Below are positions 25,277-32,757 of a DNA stretch of 64,000 bases, piece by piece; position 1 is the first letter of the stretch, and the number at the start of each line of letters is the position of its first letter. The DNA is taken from contig NZ_CP120683.1 in assembly GCF_030506325.1 (NCBI RefSeq), positions 7,072,501 to 7,136,500 of the forward strand. The letters run 5' to 3'. Below the pieces are notes generated by a model. The model worked only from the letters and a program-made list of their open reading frames with translations. It made no database searches and had not been told where the DNA came from. The DNA comes from Tunicatimonas pelagia (GTDB lineage Bacteria; Bacteroidota; Bacteroidia; Cytophagales; Cyclobacteriaceae). Position numbers and translations under genes: made by a program.

Positions 25277-26248
25277 TTACGCAGCGTTTCGTATAACATC
25301 TTGCAGTTGATGCCATCGGTCGCTCATATTGAGTGCCCTCAAATCAAGTACCCGCTGTGCTCCCTTCCGGCCCCGTTGGCCTGATAACTTTAAGCGTTGC
25401 TGGGCTACCGTACGTTGGGCTGCTTCTATGGCTCCTGATCCGATCATCCAGCCTCGGCTAACATAGTAGGGATAGTCCATCCGGTACGTGTTGTTTTGAC
25501 AATAACGTAGCAGTTTGGCTTTGGCCTTTCCTACTGCTTGGGTGGTGGTCTTTAAAGCCCCAATGGTAGCCACTACTTGCCTTCCCCCCTGCTGTAGTAG
25601 TTGTTCACTCACTTGCGCCAGCCAAGCTTTGCTTTGCTGAGCGTTACTGAAATAGAGGTGTGCAAACTGAGCTAAGTGCTCTTTGACATGATAAAAATCT
25701 AAGATTTGGGTCGCTCGCGGATAGGCAGCATCCACCCAATTTTTGATCCAGGGTGCCCCATCACTCACCACGACCATACGCTCAGCTAACGCCTCATACT
25801 TATCGGTCAATACGGCCATCTTGGCTTCAAACGCCCGATGGTGCCCCAGGTGAGCCACATACTCAGAATGCTTGATCCAGCCCCGTTCGGGCTGCTCCTT
25901 ATAGCAATCCGATTCGCAAAACACCCGACCAATCTTGGCTTCCTGCCAACTTTGTTCCCGGGTTAATAACATCCCGCCGTCAATCTCTACATAGACCACT
26001 TCTGAGGAGCTTACTGCTTTCGCAGGTGTCTCTTCCGCTAATAAAGTGGCGGCCGATTGCCCATAATGATGAACCAGGCGATAGATCTGGGTCGCATTAC
26101 TGGGCACATGAAGTAGTTTCTCTATGAGCCGAGCACCTGACGCATAACAATGATCTTGCCCTACATATACCAACAGTTCGGTCAGGTAGGGGGTAACTTT
26201 CCCTGAAAGGTACTGACTGAACCGATGGGCTTTACTCACTGCTATCAT
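25277..26248 (-). CDS. ISKra4-like transposase
   Basis: 323 residues. Motifs include VYVEIDGGMLL (first acidic residue region), VVSDGAPWIKNW (second), the LDFYHVKEHLAQFA block typical of ISKra4/ISLre2-type transposases, and SRGWMIGSGAIEAAQR near the end with the third acidic residue. Its start overlaps the stop of the 67-residue upstream gene (ATGA arrangement), so translation is coupled or the two are products of a split transposase. It catalyses DDE-type cut-and-paste or copy transposition of the surrounding element. Confidence 0.85.
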   Translation of the reverse strand: MIAVSKAHRFSQYLSGKVTPYLTELLVYVGQDHCYASGARLIEKLLHVPSNATQIYRLVHHYGQSAATLLAEETPAKAVSSSEVVYVEIDGGMLLTREQSWQEAKIGRVFCESDCYKEQPERGWIKHSEYVAHLGHHRAFEAKMAVLTDKYEALAERMVVVSDGAPWIKNWVDAAYPRATQILDFYHVKEHLAQFAHLYFSNAQQSKAWLAQVSEQLLQQGGRQVVATIGALKTTTQAVGKAKAKLLRYCQNNTYRMDYPYYVSRGWMIGSGAIEAAQRTVAQQRLKLSGQRGRKGAQRVLDLRALNMSDRWHQLQDVIRNAA

Positions 26249-26448
26249 TCCGTAGCGACTTTGGACTTTTTTTTAATCCGTCGGTCAGTAGAAGAGACCC
26301 CTACGGTTTTTTCTAGCACTTGGCGGCCTAACTCAACCCAGAGGGTATCAAATTTCTTTTCGTAATCATAAAAAGTCCTCTCGTCTTGCAACGACTCAAG
26401 AGCGTCCCACCGGGAAGCTGCTAAGTCTAGGTATTCTTCTTTCGTCAT
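26245..26448 (-). CDS. ISKra4-like element N-terminal protein
   Basis: 67 residues (MTKEEYLDLAASRWDALESL, TFYDYEKKFDTLWVELG, KVATE). This is the N-terminal segment that in related elements is fused to or precedes the transposase. It overlaps the transposase start by four bases. It lies 52 bases inside the right inverted repeat and so is first in the element's transcript. It may help bind DNA ends, but this is inferred. Confidence 0.7.
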   Translation of the reverse strand: MTKEEYLDLAASRWDALESLQDERTFYDYEKKFDTLWVELGRQVLEKTVGVSSTDRRIKKKSKVATE

Positions 26449-26500
26449 AGCTCTTTACTTTTTAAGGTACTATCTTCATACGACATTATGAAATGCACCC

Positions 26501-26508
26501 AAACTGAT
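26501..26508. repeat. 8-bp target-site duplication, right
   Basis: AAACTGAT directly behind the right inverted repeat, identical to 25249-25256. Confidence 0.8.
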
Positions 26509-26527
26509 GATACGTAAGTTTTATTGC

Positions 26528-26731
26528 TTATGACATTGAGGAAACAACTTTCACATTCACGGCATTCATCCCTTTTTTACCCCTTTCCTCTTCGTACTCT
26601 ACCTCATCGTTTTCACGTACCTCTCCGGTAAGCCCTGACTCATGAACAAAAATGTCATCTCCTGAATCAGAGGGTTTAATGAAACCAAAGCCTTTAGCAG
26701 GATTAAAAAATTTTACAGTACCTTTTTTCAT
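26528..26731 (-). CDS. cold-shock-domain protein (CspA family)
   Basis: 67 residues, one OB-fold cold-shock domain. MKKGTVKFFNPAKGFGFIKP carries the RNP1 motif KGFGFI, and DIFVHESGL the RNP2 motif; the tail VEYEEERGKKGMNAVNV is standard. It binds single-stranded RNA and DNA and loosens RNA structure. As is normal for csp genes there is a long 5' region (26732-26880) which may be a thermosensor leader. It sits 27 bases beyond the insertion sequence. Whether it is cold-induced is not shown. Confidence 0.92.
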   Translation of the reverse strand: MKKGTVKFFNPAKGFGFIKPSDSGDDIFVHESGLTGEVRENDEVEYEEERGKKGMNAVNVKVVSSMS

Positions 26732-26883
26732 CAGTATTTATTAAAAGTGTAGTAACATTCAACTGTTATTTATAGTAGAGCGTTCCACATCATGCTGTTT
26801 ATTTTGGATACACGTCAACATTAACTAAATGTATGTGGCTAAACTATTAGTCGGATTGGCAAGTTGTAGTAAGTGGTATACAG

Positions 26884-27366
26884 ATGACTGCAATGCGTAA
26901 ACAACTTATTAACCCGAATCTAGAAAACTCATCAACAACCAACCAAGACTGGCTAGACTTAACACAGCAGGCTCAGGTGGAATTGACATCGGAAGATCCG
27001 GCATACCCCATAGAAGGAGCGTTAGATTTAGAGAAAAAAGCAGGTTGGCGAGCATCCCAGGCAGGCTCACAATGTATTCGTATCATTTTTGATGAACCCC
27101 GTAATGTCCGAAGGATTATGTTACTCTTTGAGGAAAAACAACAGCCCCGTACTCAGGAATTCGTACTGAGATGGTCTTCGGATAGTGGCCACACTTATCA
27201 GGAGATTGTACGGCAGCAGTATAATTTTAGCCTTCCTCAAACTACTCGAGAATTAGAGAATTATTATGTGAACCTGAAAGAGGTAACTACGATTGAACTC
27301 AGTATTATTCCTGATACTAATCAGCAGAATGTACGGGCGTCTCTGACTCATTTTCGTATTGGATAG
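26884..27366 (+). CDS. cytoplasmic discoidin-like (F5/8 type C) carbohydrate-binding protein
   Basis: 160 residues without a signal peptide. The pattern AYPIEGALDLEKKAGWRASQAG, quoted here in part, then IRIIFDEPRNVRRIMLLFEE, EFVLRWSSDSGHTYQEI and LELSII-like final strands match a discoidin/F5-8C jelly roll. Similar short proteins are annotated as carbohydrate-binding in many soil and marine bacteria. The absence of an export signal is notable for the fold. It is the last island gene before the right att repeat. Ligand unknown; a role with the glycan locus is possible. Confidence 0.65.
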   Translation: MTAMRKQLINPNLENSSTTNQDWLDLTQQAQVELTSEDPAYPIEGALDLEKKAGWRASQAGSQCIRIIFDEPRNVRRIMLLFEEKQQPRTQEFVLRWSSDSGHTYQEIVRQQYNFSLPQTTRELENYYVNLKEVTTIELSIIPDTNQQNVRASLTHFRIG

Positions 27367-27593
27367 AGGTAGCCACCTCCCTTTAACATTGTAATTTTCT
27401 GCTAAGTTATACCCCTTTGTTGGTATGCTGGATTTACCCTATTGTAGGGTAAAGGGAATGATAACTACAGACTCGAGTCCTAACAAGGAAACTGCTAGCA
27501 CTCAAGCAACAATTTCAGGTATATATGCATAAGCTAGCTTTTCCCTATAGGTAAATTATTGTACCTTTATAAAAGAGTTCAAACGGAACCAAA

Positions 27594-27618
27594 AAAAATG
27601 TGCCTAATACATGGTCTA
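27594..27618 (+). repeat. right copy of bipartite end motif
   Basis: AAAAATGTGCCTA, five variable bases, TGGTCTA; same orientation and spacing as 1396-1420. It lies 58 bp inside the right att repeat. An inverted half TAGACC follows at 27628-27633. Confidence 0.6.
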
Positions 27619-27676
27619 ACCGAAAAATAGACCGCACAACTTATTGAAAATCAACATTTAAGGGAACTGTATTTTC

Positions 27677-27694
27677 ATCCAGTCATCCCGACTT
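27677..27694 (+). repeat. attR core (18-bp direct repeat)
   Basis: ATCCAGTCATCCCGACTT, identical to the tRNA-Pro 3' end at 1285-1302. The preceding bases (TATTTTC) do not continue the tRNA, so this copy is only the target-site remnant. Confidence 0.88.
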
Positions 27695-27715
27695 TTACAC
27701 TTTCAAATACTATAG

Positions 27716-27750
27716 AAACCCTCTTATTCCACGAATTTGAGGGTTTTTCT
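27716..27750 (+). terminator. terminator hairpin behind attR
   Basis: AAACCCTC / GAGGGTTT arms separated by 15 bases, then TTCTTTTC. It has the same position relative to the att core as the terminator at 1323-1360, supporting a second element end of similar design. Confidence 0.65.
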
Positions 27751-27838
27751 TTTCCCTTCGCTTCATATTTTTCAAATATTCTCATCGTACTGGTGACCTG
27801 TTTTATCCGATTCGGTTACCCAACCCTAACCAATTGCT

Positions 27839-28243
27839 ATGACTACGCAGCACACCTTTAGTATTCTGTTCTGGCTCAATAAATCTAAGGCCAAAGATGG
27901 CCAAGCCCCGATCTGGGTCCGCATTACTGTGGACGGTAAACGTAAAGAAGTTTCGGTTAAGCAAAAGTTAGATATGAAGCTTTGGAACAATAAGAAGGGT
28001 CGTGCTAACGGCACCCGCCAGGAAGCCCAAGAAATCAACCTTTACCTCGACCAGGTACAGAACCAGTTACACAGCATCTACCAAGAGATGAAAGCGGCGA
28101 ATGAACTGGTCACCGCCGAGGCTATTAAGAATCGATTCACTGGAGCCGAGGGTATGATGGACGTTAAAAATGATACGTTGACATCGTTCTTAGGCAGAAA
28201 ACCGACAACTGTCATGAAGTTCATTAATCGGGTGTACGGATAA
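27839..28243 (+). pseudogene. truncated tyrosine recombinase (second integrase)
   Basis: 134 residues. It aligns with the first 110 residues of the island integrase (TFSILFWLNKSKAKDGQAP versus TFGITFFVKKYQQDKQGLV; shared IxLYLDQVQ and VTAEAIKxRF blocks) and then ends in an unrelated tail. Core-binding and catalytic domains are missing. Its distance from the att core (about 145 bp) is shorter than for the island integrase (about 275 bp), but the order att-terminator-integrase is the same. It is the leftover of an earlier element at the same tRNA. Confidence 0.8.
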
Positions 28244-28414
28244 ATTGTGAAGTTAAGAAGGATTTTATGGCGAAAGCCTTCGGGGAGTAAGCATTGTTGA
28301 TAAAGTCATAATCAAAACATGAGACTACGGATTCACTGTTGGCTTAAAGCACGAAAGTTTGAAGTTTTTACAGTCTGGGAATGTCGCACTGTTTACGACT
28401 ACTTAATTCTTGAG

Positions 28415-31400
28415 TTAATCGACTTTAAGTACTTTGAACGAGTGATGGCTTGATCTACTCCAAGCCTTTATAAGGTACACTCCATTCTTGTAGCCGGAAA
28501 AATCAATAGAGAATTCGTTTTTTACGGGACGGTTAATTTCTACAATGGTTTTCCCCAGTTGATTATACACCTTGAGGTACTCTATTGGGTGCCGAAACTG
28601 GCTGAGATCTATAAAAAGGGTTTGCGTGACCGGATTAGGATAAACTAAAAGGTGCTGTACATCAGAAGGCTGTATTCCACCGGTAATAATCTCCTCTTCA
28701 ACGTTATCCGTAGAATCAGTAGGTGTGGTCCGCATAGGTCTCTTCGTAAGATTGAGTGCTGTTGTCATATTAGTGCCACAGGCACTTATTGAAGAGAGCG
28801 TGAGCGTGTTTTCGTTGACATAAGCATCCCATTGTACCCAAACGTTGGGCCCAGCAGACCTTTTTATTGTGCCTCCGGTGCTACTCCACTGATACGTTGC
28901 GTTTTGAAGTGTTTGTGCTTGGTAGTGGTATGTGCTTCCCCCTACTACTTCACGCTCCCCCACAATATTTCCAGCAACTACAGGCTTAAATTCAACCTCT
29001 AGTTTTCGAAGAACTCTAGCATCGTCAGCAAAGCCGCTACTCGATGATATAAATACATCTCCATCAACATTTATCAGGTATGCGTCATCACTTGTTGTGT
29101 ATCTTCTAAGCCAATTCCGTCCTCCGTCTTCAGTATAGTATATGGTAGAGTTAAAACTTGCCCAGCCTATCATTTTGTTTAGAAAAGTTGGAGTTAACTC
29201 CTGTTGATTATTTTCTCGGCGGATTTCCTCCCAATTGTTACCTCCGTCAACCGTTCGGTAAAGCTCCGGTGGGGCTGGGTTATCATATTTACGTTCATAT
29301 GACCATAGAAAACCAAGATTGGCATCTAAAAAATCAAACCCTTTTATTCCTATGTTTTCATCAAAAAAGATATTCTTCCAGGTTTTTCCTTGATCTTCAG
29401 TCTTATAGACTACATTTTTTCTTTTAATAAATCCGGTAGTGTTGTTCACAAAATCTAATTTGTGAAAGTATTCAGATTCATTATTTGTTAATATAGTCTC
29501 CCAAGAGTTACCCCCATCCGTGGATCTTGATACTTCTTTGTAAGAAGAAGCAAGTACTATTTGGTCATTTAAAAACTTGATTGATTGAATTCCTCTACTA
29601 TTTACTATCGAATTCCAGTTGTTTCCACCATCTTCCGTTTTATACAGGATGTCGTTTGTAAAATAAAAACCAATTTTTTCATTATACATACTCAAATCCC
29701 CCTGATCGTTGGTTGGTAATGGAAATGGTTTCCAGGTAAGCCCGGCATCGTAGGTAATAAAGGCAGTTGTATACCCTTGGTAAGAGTTTGTCTTAACAAA
29801 TCCTGAGGACTTGTTGATCATATTCAACCGGGTTCTCTGGTCAATTTCCAGTACAGAAACAGTTTCCCATACACTGTTGCGGCTAGCCAGGATAAGCTTA
29901 TGAGTATGTTGTTCCCAGTAATTACTAATTGCTTGTCCCACGGCAATGACATTGTTACCTGCTTCATTGGTGGCCATTCCCCAAACTTCACCTCTAGATT
30001 GACACACTAGGTTCCATTGATTACCACCATCGGTTGATTCGTACAGCCCTTCGTCTTGATTAAAGAAAAAACCTCGTTGTTCGTCGAGCATATGTAGATG
30101 GGATATTTTTTTTTGAATGGTAGATACTGGAATCCAGTTGTTTCCGCCTGTCGTCGATTTATACGCTCTTCCGCCACGATTCACCATATAAATAACATCC
30201 CGACTGAGTAGCTGTAGTTGGATCACCGCTCCAATCTCGTCAATGCCATTTAAAGATAGCTCACTCCAGTCCTTACCTCCGTTGGAAGTTTTATACAGTT
30301 TTCCCCGGTGGTCCCCTGCCAATCCATAAAGTGAGTCTACAAACGAAATAACATTAATATTATTCCGATCGTAGGAGCGACTACCGACATCAATAGCCCC
30401 CTGAAACTTCCAGTGACCGCCCTGGTCGGTGCTCTGATAGATATTGCCGGTGTGGGTACTTACAAAAGCGTGATTCTGATCAGAGAACGACAGGCTGGTA
30501 ATAATGTCATCTTGTTGAGAGATTTTTAGGATTTGCCATTTTTCTCCAAGGTCGTCGGTTTTCAGAATAAAAGATGAACCGGTGACGTACAGATAACCGT
30601 CTCCGGGATACTGTACGGTATGGTAATTTTCGGCCGCTAGGTTTGGAGTGATATCCGTCCAGTTGGTTCCACCGTCTGTAGATTTGATGATATTGTTCGG
30701 ACCGGCAGCAACCACCACATTATTGTCCAAGAATGCTACATCCTCGAGCTTTTGGTCGAGGTACTGCATGTTATCTTCACATACAACGGAGATGTTTTCT
30801 TCAACGTCGGTAACTGCAATTAGTAATACTTCCTCCGCTGTGCTTTGAGTGCTTTCGGCTTTTACTCGTACCGACATCAGAGGAGTGGATTCAAAGTCTA
30901 TTGGTTGGCTGGAAAGTAGCTGGTTACCGCTGATAGAAAAATAGCGATTATCCCGGTCACCTTCTCCCGGAACTAATGAAAAAGTATAGCCTTGGGACTG
31001 AGTCGACACCGAAAGTACTCCTACCACCGTTTTTGAGGGTTGGTTTTCGTCTATGGTAGATTTAGTAAGTTTAATTGCTTGAGCGGTACTGCTGAACGTT
31101 ACTTTCTTGGTCAGGGTTGCTACCCCAAAACAATACGATGAATCTCGCAAAGCCTGGGTAAACGATGCCCCAGAAACAGGAATATTCACCGTTGGTTCGG
31201 ATTGATCGTTACTTACGATGCTTACCAATCCGTCATGTAACCCTGCCGTATCGGGGAAGAAAGTTAATTGCACATCAGACGACTCACCGGGACGAAGTAG
31301 CGGTGAGTCTGAGTCCGAACTGATATAGTAAGCGTTACCTGATACCGTAACGTCTGATAAGTAAAGGTTTTTGCGACCAATGTTGGAAATACGTATGGTC

Positions 31401-32752
31401 TTTTGTGCACAGCTATCCGCCGCCAATGCAGAAAAGTCTAGTTGTGAGTGGCTTACCGAAATTTTTGGTTGGGGAATGTCAACCCATAAGTCTTGATGAA
31501 ACCTATCCACTCCGGCAAAATAGAAGTCCTCTCCCACCCCGGCTTTGAAGTCTATTTCCTGAAAGTCTCCCCCGAACAAGTACAATGAGTCAGGATAGTT
31601 CAGATCATAAATGCCCAAGCCTACGGGAGTCCTACCATAAAGCTGGTTTTTCCACTCGGTCAGTCTTGCGTCCTGCTCATCCCTGTCATCGTATTTAACG
31701 ACCACCACATCGGATACATTTTGGGTTCCGGCTTCGGTGCCATCGGATACCCAAAGGTTAGCAGAGGAGCTGTAGCCCGTTCTGCCGACAAAATAAAGCT
31801 TACCATTGGCAGCGGCAAAGTTCATGATTTCAGAATTATACGCGTGTGGGTCGAACGAAAAAGATTTAAGCATCTGGGTTCCCTGAACCGTCCCATCCGT
31901 CACCCACAGAGCGTCACTGTCCTTCGTCCCGCCATTGTCTCGGTTAAAGTTCAGGCGCACCGAAAAGAACAATAAGTCACCCACCCCCGTCAGATTATCA
32001 ACCTCTATTCTTCCGTATCGATCGATGGTCCAGGAAGAGAGCACCGTAATTTCACGGGTGGCTTCGTTGACCCGGCCTATCTTCCCGCTCCCGGCTACGT
32101 ACAACCGGTTTTCATGATGGCGATAGCGCGTGATATTCTCGAAACCAGCGGCATTAATAGGTTCGAATCTTTGTTCAGACTCATCATATATTGATAACTC
32201 TTCTCGGTGATCGCTAAAAGAATATAAACCCTCGCTGGTGGTAAATAGTGATGCTGCCCGTAACTGGCGATCACAGTCAGGAAAACACGCTACGCGATTT
32301 TCTGAGGGAAACACTTCAAAAACCTCATCGCGATTGCCTAAAACAAGCAGCCGATTTTGGTAAACGACCCAGTTTCTAGGATTTAAGCTGTTGGTTCCCG
32401 GGATATGATCTACCAGCAGCCGGGTACCTTCTTCTGTACCATCAGTTATCCAAACTTCTGTTCCATGACGAACATCGTTGGCACTAAAGAGCAACTGGTC
32501 GTTGTACACCAAAAAACTTTTGGGAGAAGAGCCGTTCTCACCGATGGTGATATCTTTTACTAGTACTGTATTTTCTACCGTTCCATCGCTTCGCCACAAC
32601 TCCATACCGTGAACCTGATCTTCAGCAGCGAAATACAGTTCGTTCTTAAAGGATATGGATTCACCGGTAGATTTAAATTCTTTCAAAAAAAGCTGGGCCA
32701 ATGTAGTAGTAGAAGCCGTACTTAAGAGCACGAATATTATAGTAATTCTCAT
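28415..32752 (-). CDS. T9SS-exported ELWxxDGT/YCF48 repeat protein
   Basis: 1445 residues with a signal peptide (1-19). Order: ELWxxDGT-type propeller repeats at about 45-420 (MELWRSDGT, TEVWITDGT, LWVTDGT, LWVSDGT); a choice-of-anchor D/Hydin-like Ig domain at 430-535; a cadherin-like region (DENQPSKTVVG) at 560-660; about ten Asp-box/YCF48 repeats at 680-1250 (STDGGTNW, KTSNGGKDW, TEDGGNNW and variants); a PKD-like domain at 1265-1345; and a T9SS sorting domain starting VYPNPVTQTL near 1375. It is probably a secreted or surface adhesin-like protein. The ATG is six bases from the stop of the upstream FG-GAP gene, so both are likely cotranscribed. Confidence 0.88.
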   Translation of the reverse strand: MRITIIFVLLSTASTTTLAQLFLKEFKSTGESISFKNELYFAAEDQVHGMELWRSDGTVENTVLVKDITIGENGSSPKSFLVYNDQLLFSANDVRHGTEVWITDGTEEGTRLLVDHIPGTNSLNPRNWVVYQNRLLVLGNRDEVFEVFPSENRVACFPDCDRQLRAASLFTTSEGLYSFSDHREELSIYDESEQRFEPINAAGFENITRYRHHENRLYVAGSGKIGRVNEATREITVLSSWTIDRYGRIEVDNLTGVGDLLFFSVRLNFNRDNGGTKDSDALWVTDGTVQGTQMLKSFSFDPHAYNSEIMNFAAANGKLYFVGRTGYSSSANLWVSDGTEAGTQNVSDVVVVKYDDRDEQDARLTEWKNQLYGRTPVGLGIYDLNYPDSLYLFGGDFQEIDFKAGVGEDFYFAGVDRFHQDLWVDIPQPKISVSHSQLDFSALAADSCAQKTIRISNIGRKNLYLSDVTVSGNAYYISSDSDSPLLRPGESSDVQLTFFPDTAGLHDGLVSIVSNDQSEPTVNIPVSGASFTQALRDSSYCFGVATLTKKVTFSSTAQAIKLTKSTIDENQPSKTVVGVLSVSTQSQGYTFSLVPGEGDRDNRYFSISGNQLLSSQPIDFESTPLMSVRVKAESTQSTAEEVLLIAVTDVEENISVVCEDNMQYLDQKLEDVAFLDNNVVVAAGPNNIIKSTDGGTNWTDITPNLAAENYHTVQYPGDGYLYVTGSSFILKTDDLGEKWQILKISQQDDIITSLSFSDQNHAFVSTHTGNIYQSTDQGGHWKFQGAIDVGSRSYDRNNINVISFVDSLYGLAGDHRGKLYKTSNGGKDWSELSLNGIDEIGAVIQLQLLSRDVIYMVNRGGRAYKSTTGGNNWIPVSTIQKKISHLHMLDEQRGFFFNQDEGLYESTDGGNQWNLVCQSRGEVWGMATNEAGNNVIAVGQAISNYWEQHTHKLILASRNSVWETVSVLEIDQRTRLNMINKSSGFVKTNSYQGYTTAFITYDAGLTWKPFPLPTNDQGDLSMYNEKIGFYFTNDILYKTEDGGNNWNSIVNSRGIQSIKFLNDQIVLASSYKEVSRSTDGGNSWETILTNNESEYFHKLDFVNNTTGFIKRKNVVYKTEDQGKTWKNIFFDENIGIKGFDFLDANLGFLWSYERKYDNPAPPELYRTVDGGNNWEEIRRENNQQELTPTFLNKMIGWASFNSTIYYTEDGGRNWLRRYTTSDDAYLINVDGDVFISSSSGFADDARVLRKLEVEFKPVVAGNIVGEREVVGGSTYHYQAQTLQNATYQWSSTGGTIKRSAGPNVWVQWDAYVNENTLTLSSISACGTNMTTALNLTKRPMRTTPTDSTDNVEEEIITGGIQPSDVQHLLVYPNPVTQTLFIDLSQFRHPIEYLKVYNQLGKTIVEINRPVKNEFSIDFSGYKNGVYLIKAWSRSSHHSFKVLKVD

Positions 32753-32757
32753 AATAA

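Larger units (their letters stand above)
25257..26500 (-). mobile_element. ISKra4-like insertion sequence (1244 bp)
   Basis: Bounded by imperfect inverted repeats starting GGGTGCATTTCA (left 25257 on, right ending 26500), 19 of the first 21 bases matching, and by 8-bp direct repeats AAACTGAT. It contains two overlapping minus-strand genes: a 67-residue upstream protein and a 323-residue transposase. The structure is complete, so it may be active. The family name rests on transposase motifs and not on a database search. Confidence 0.8.
1285..27694 (+). mobile_element. mobilizable genomic island in tRNA-Pro
   Basis: About 26.4 kb lie between two perfect 18-bp direct repeats (1285-1302 and 27677-27694), the left one being the tRNA-Pro 3' end. 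Inside the left end are a tyrosine recombinase gene (broken), a DUF5712/BtgB-type relaxase, a BtgA-type protein and an HTH replication-type protein. Matching bipartite motifs sit just inside both ends. No type IV secretion or coupling genes are present, so it would have needed helper conjugation functions (a mobilizable rather than self-transmissible element). The remainder is cargo. Boundaries are seen directly in the sequence; past mobility is inferred. Confidence 0.85.
27367..27838. other. right island end and junction
   Basis: It contains the right copy of the bipartite end motif (27594-27618), the right att repeat (27677-27694) and, outside the island, a terminator hairpin and the leader of a truncated second integrase. 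No further coding sequence is seen. Confidence 0.6.
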
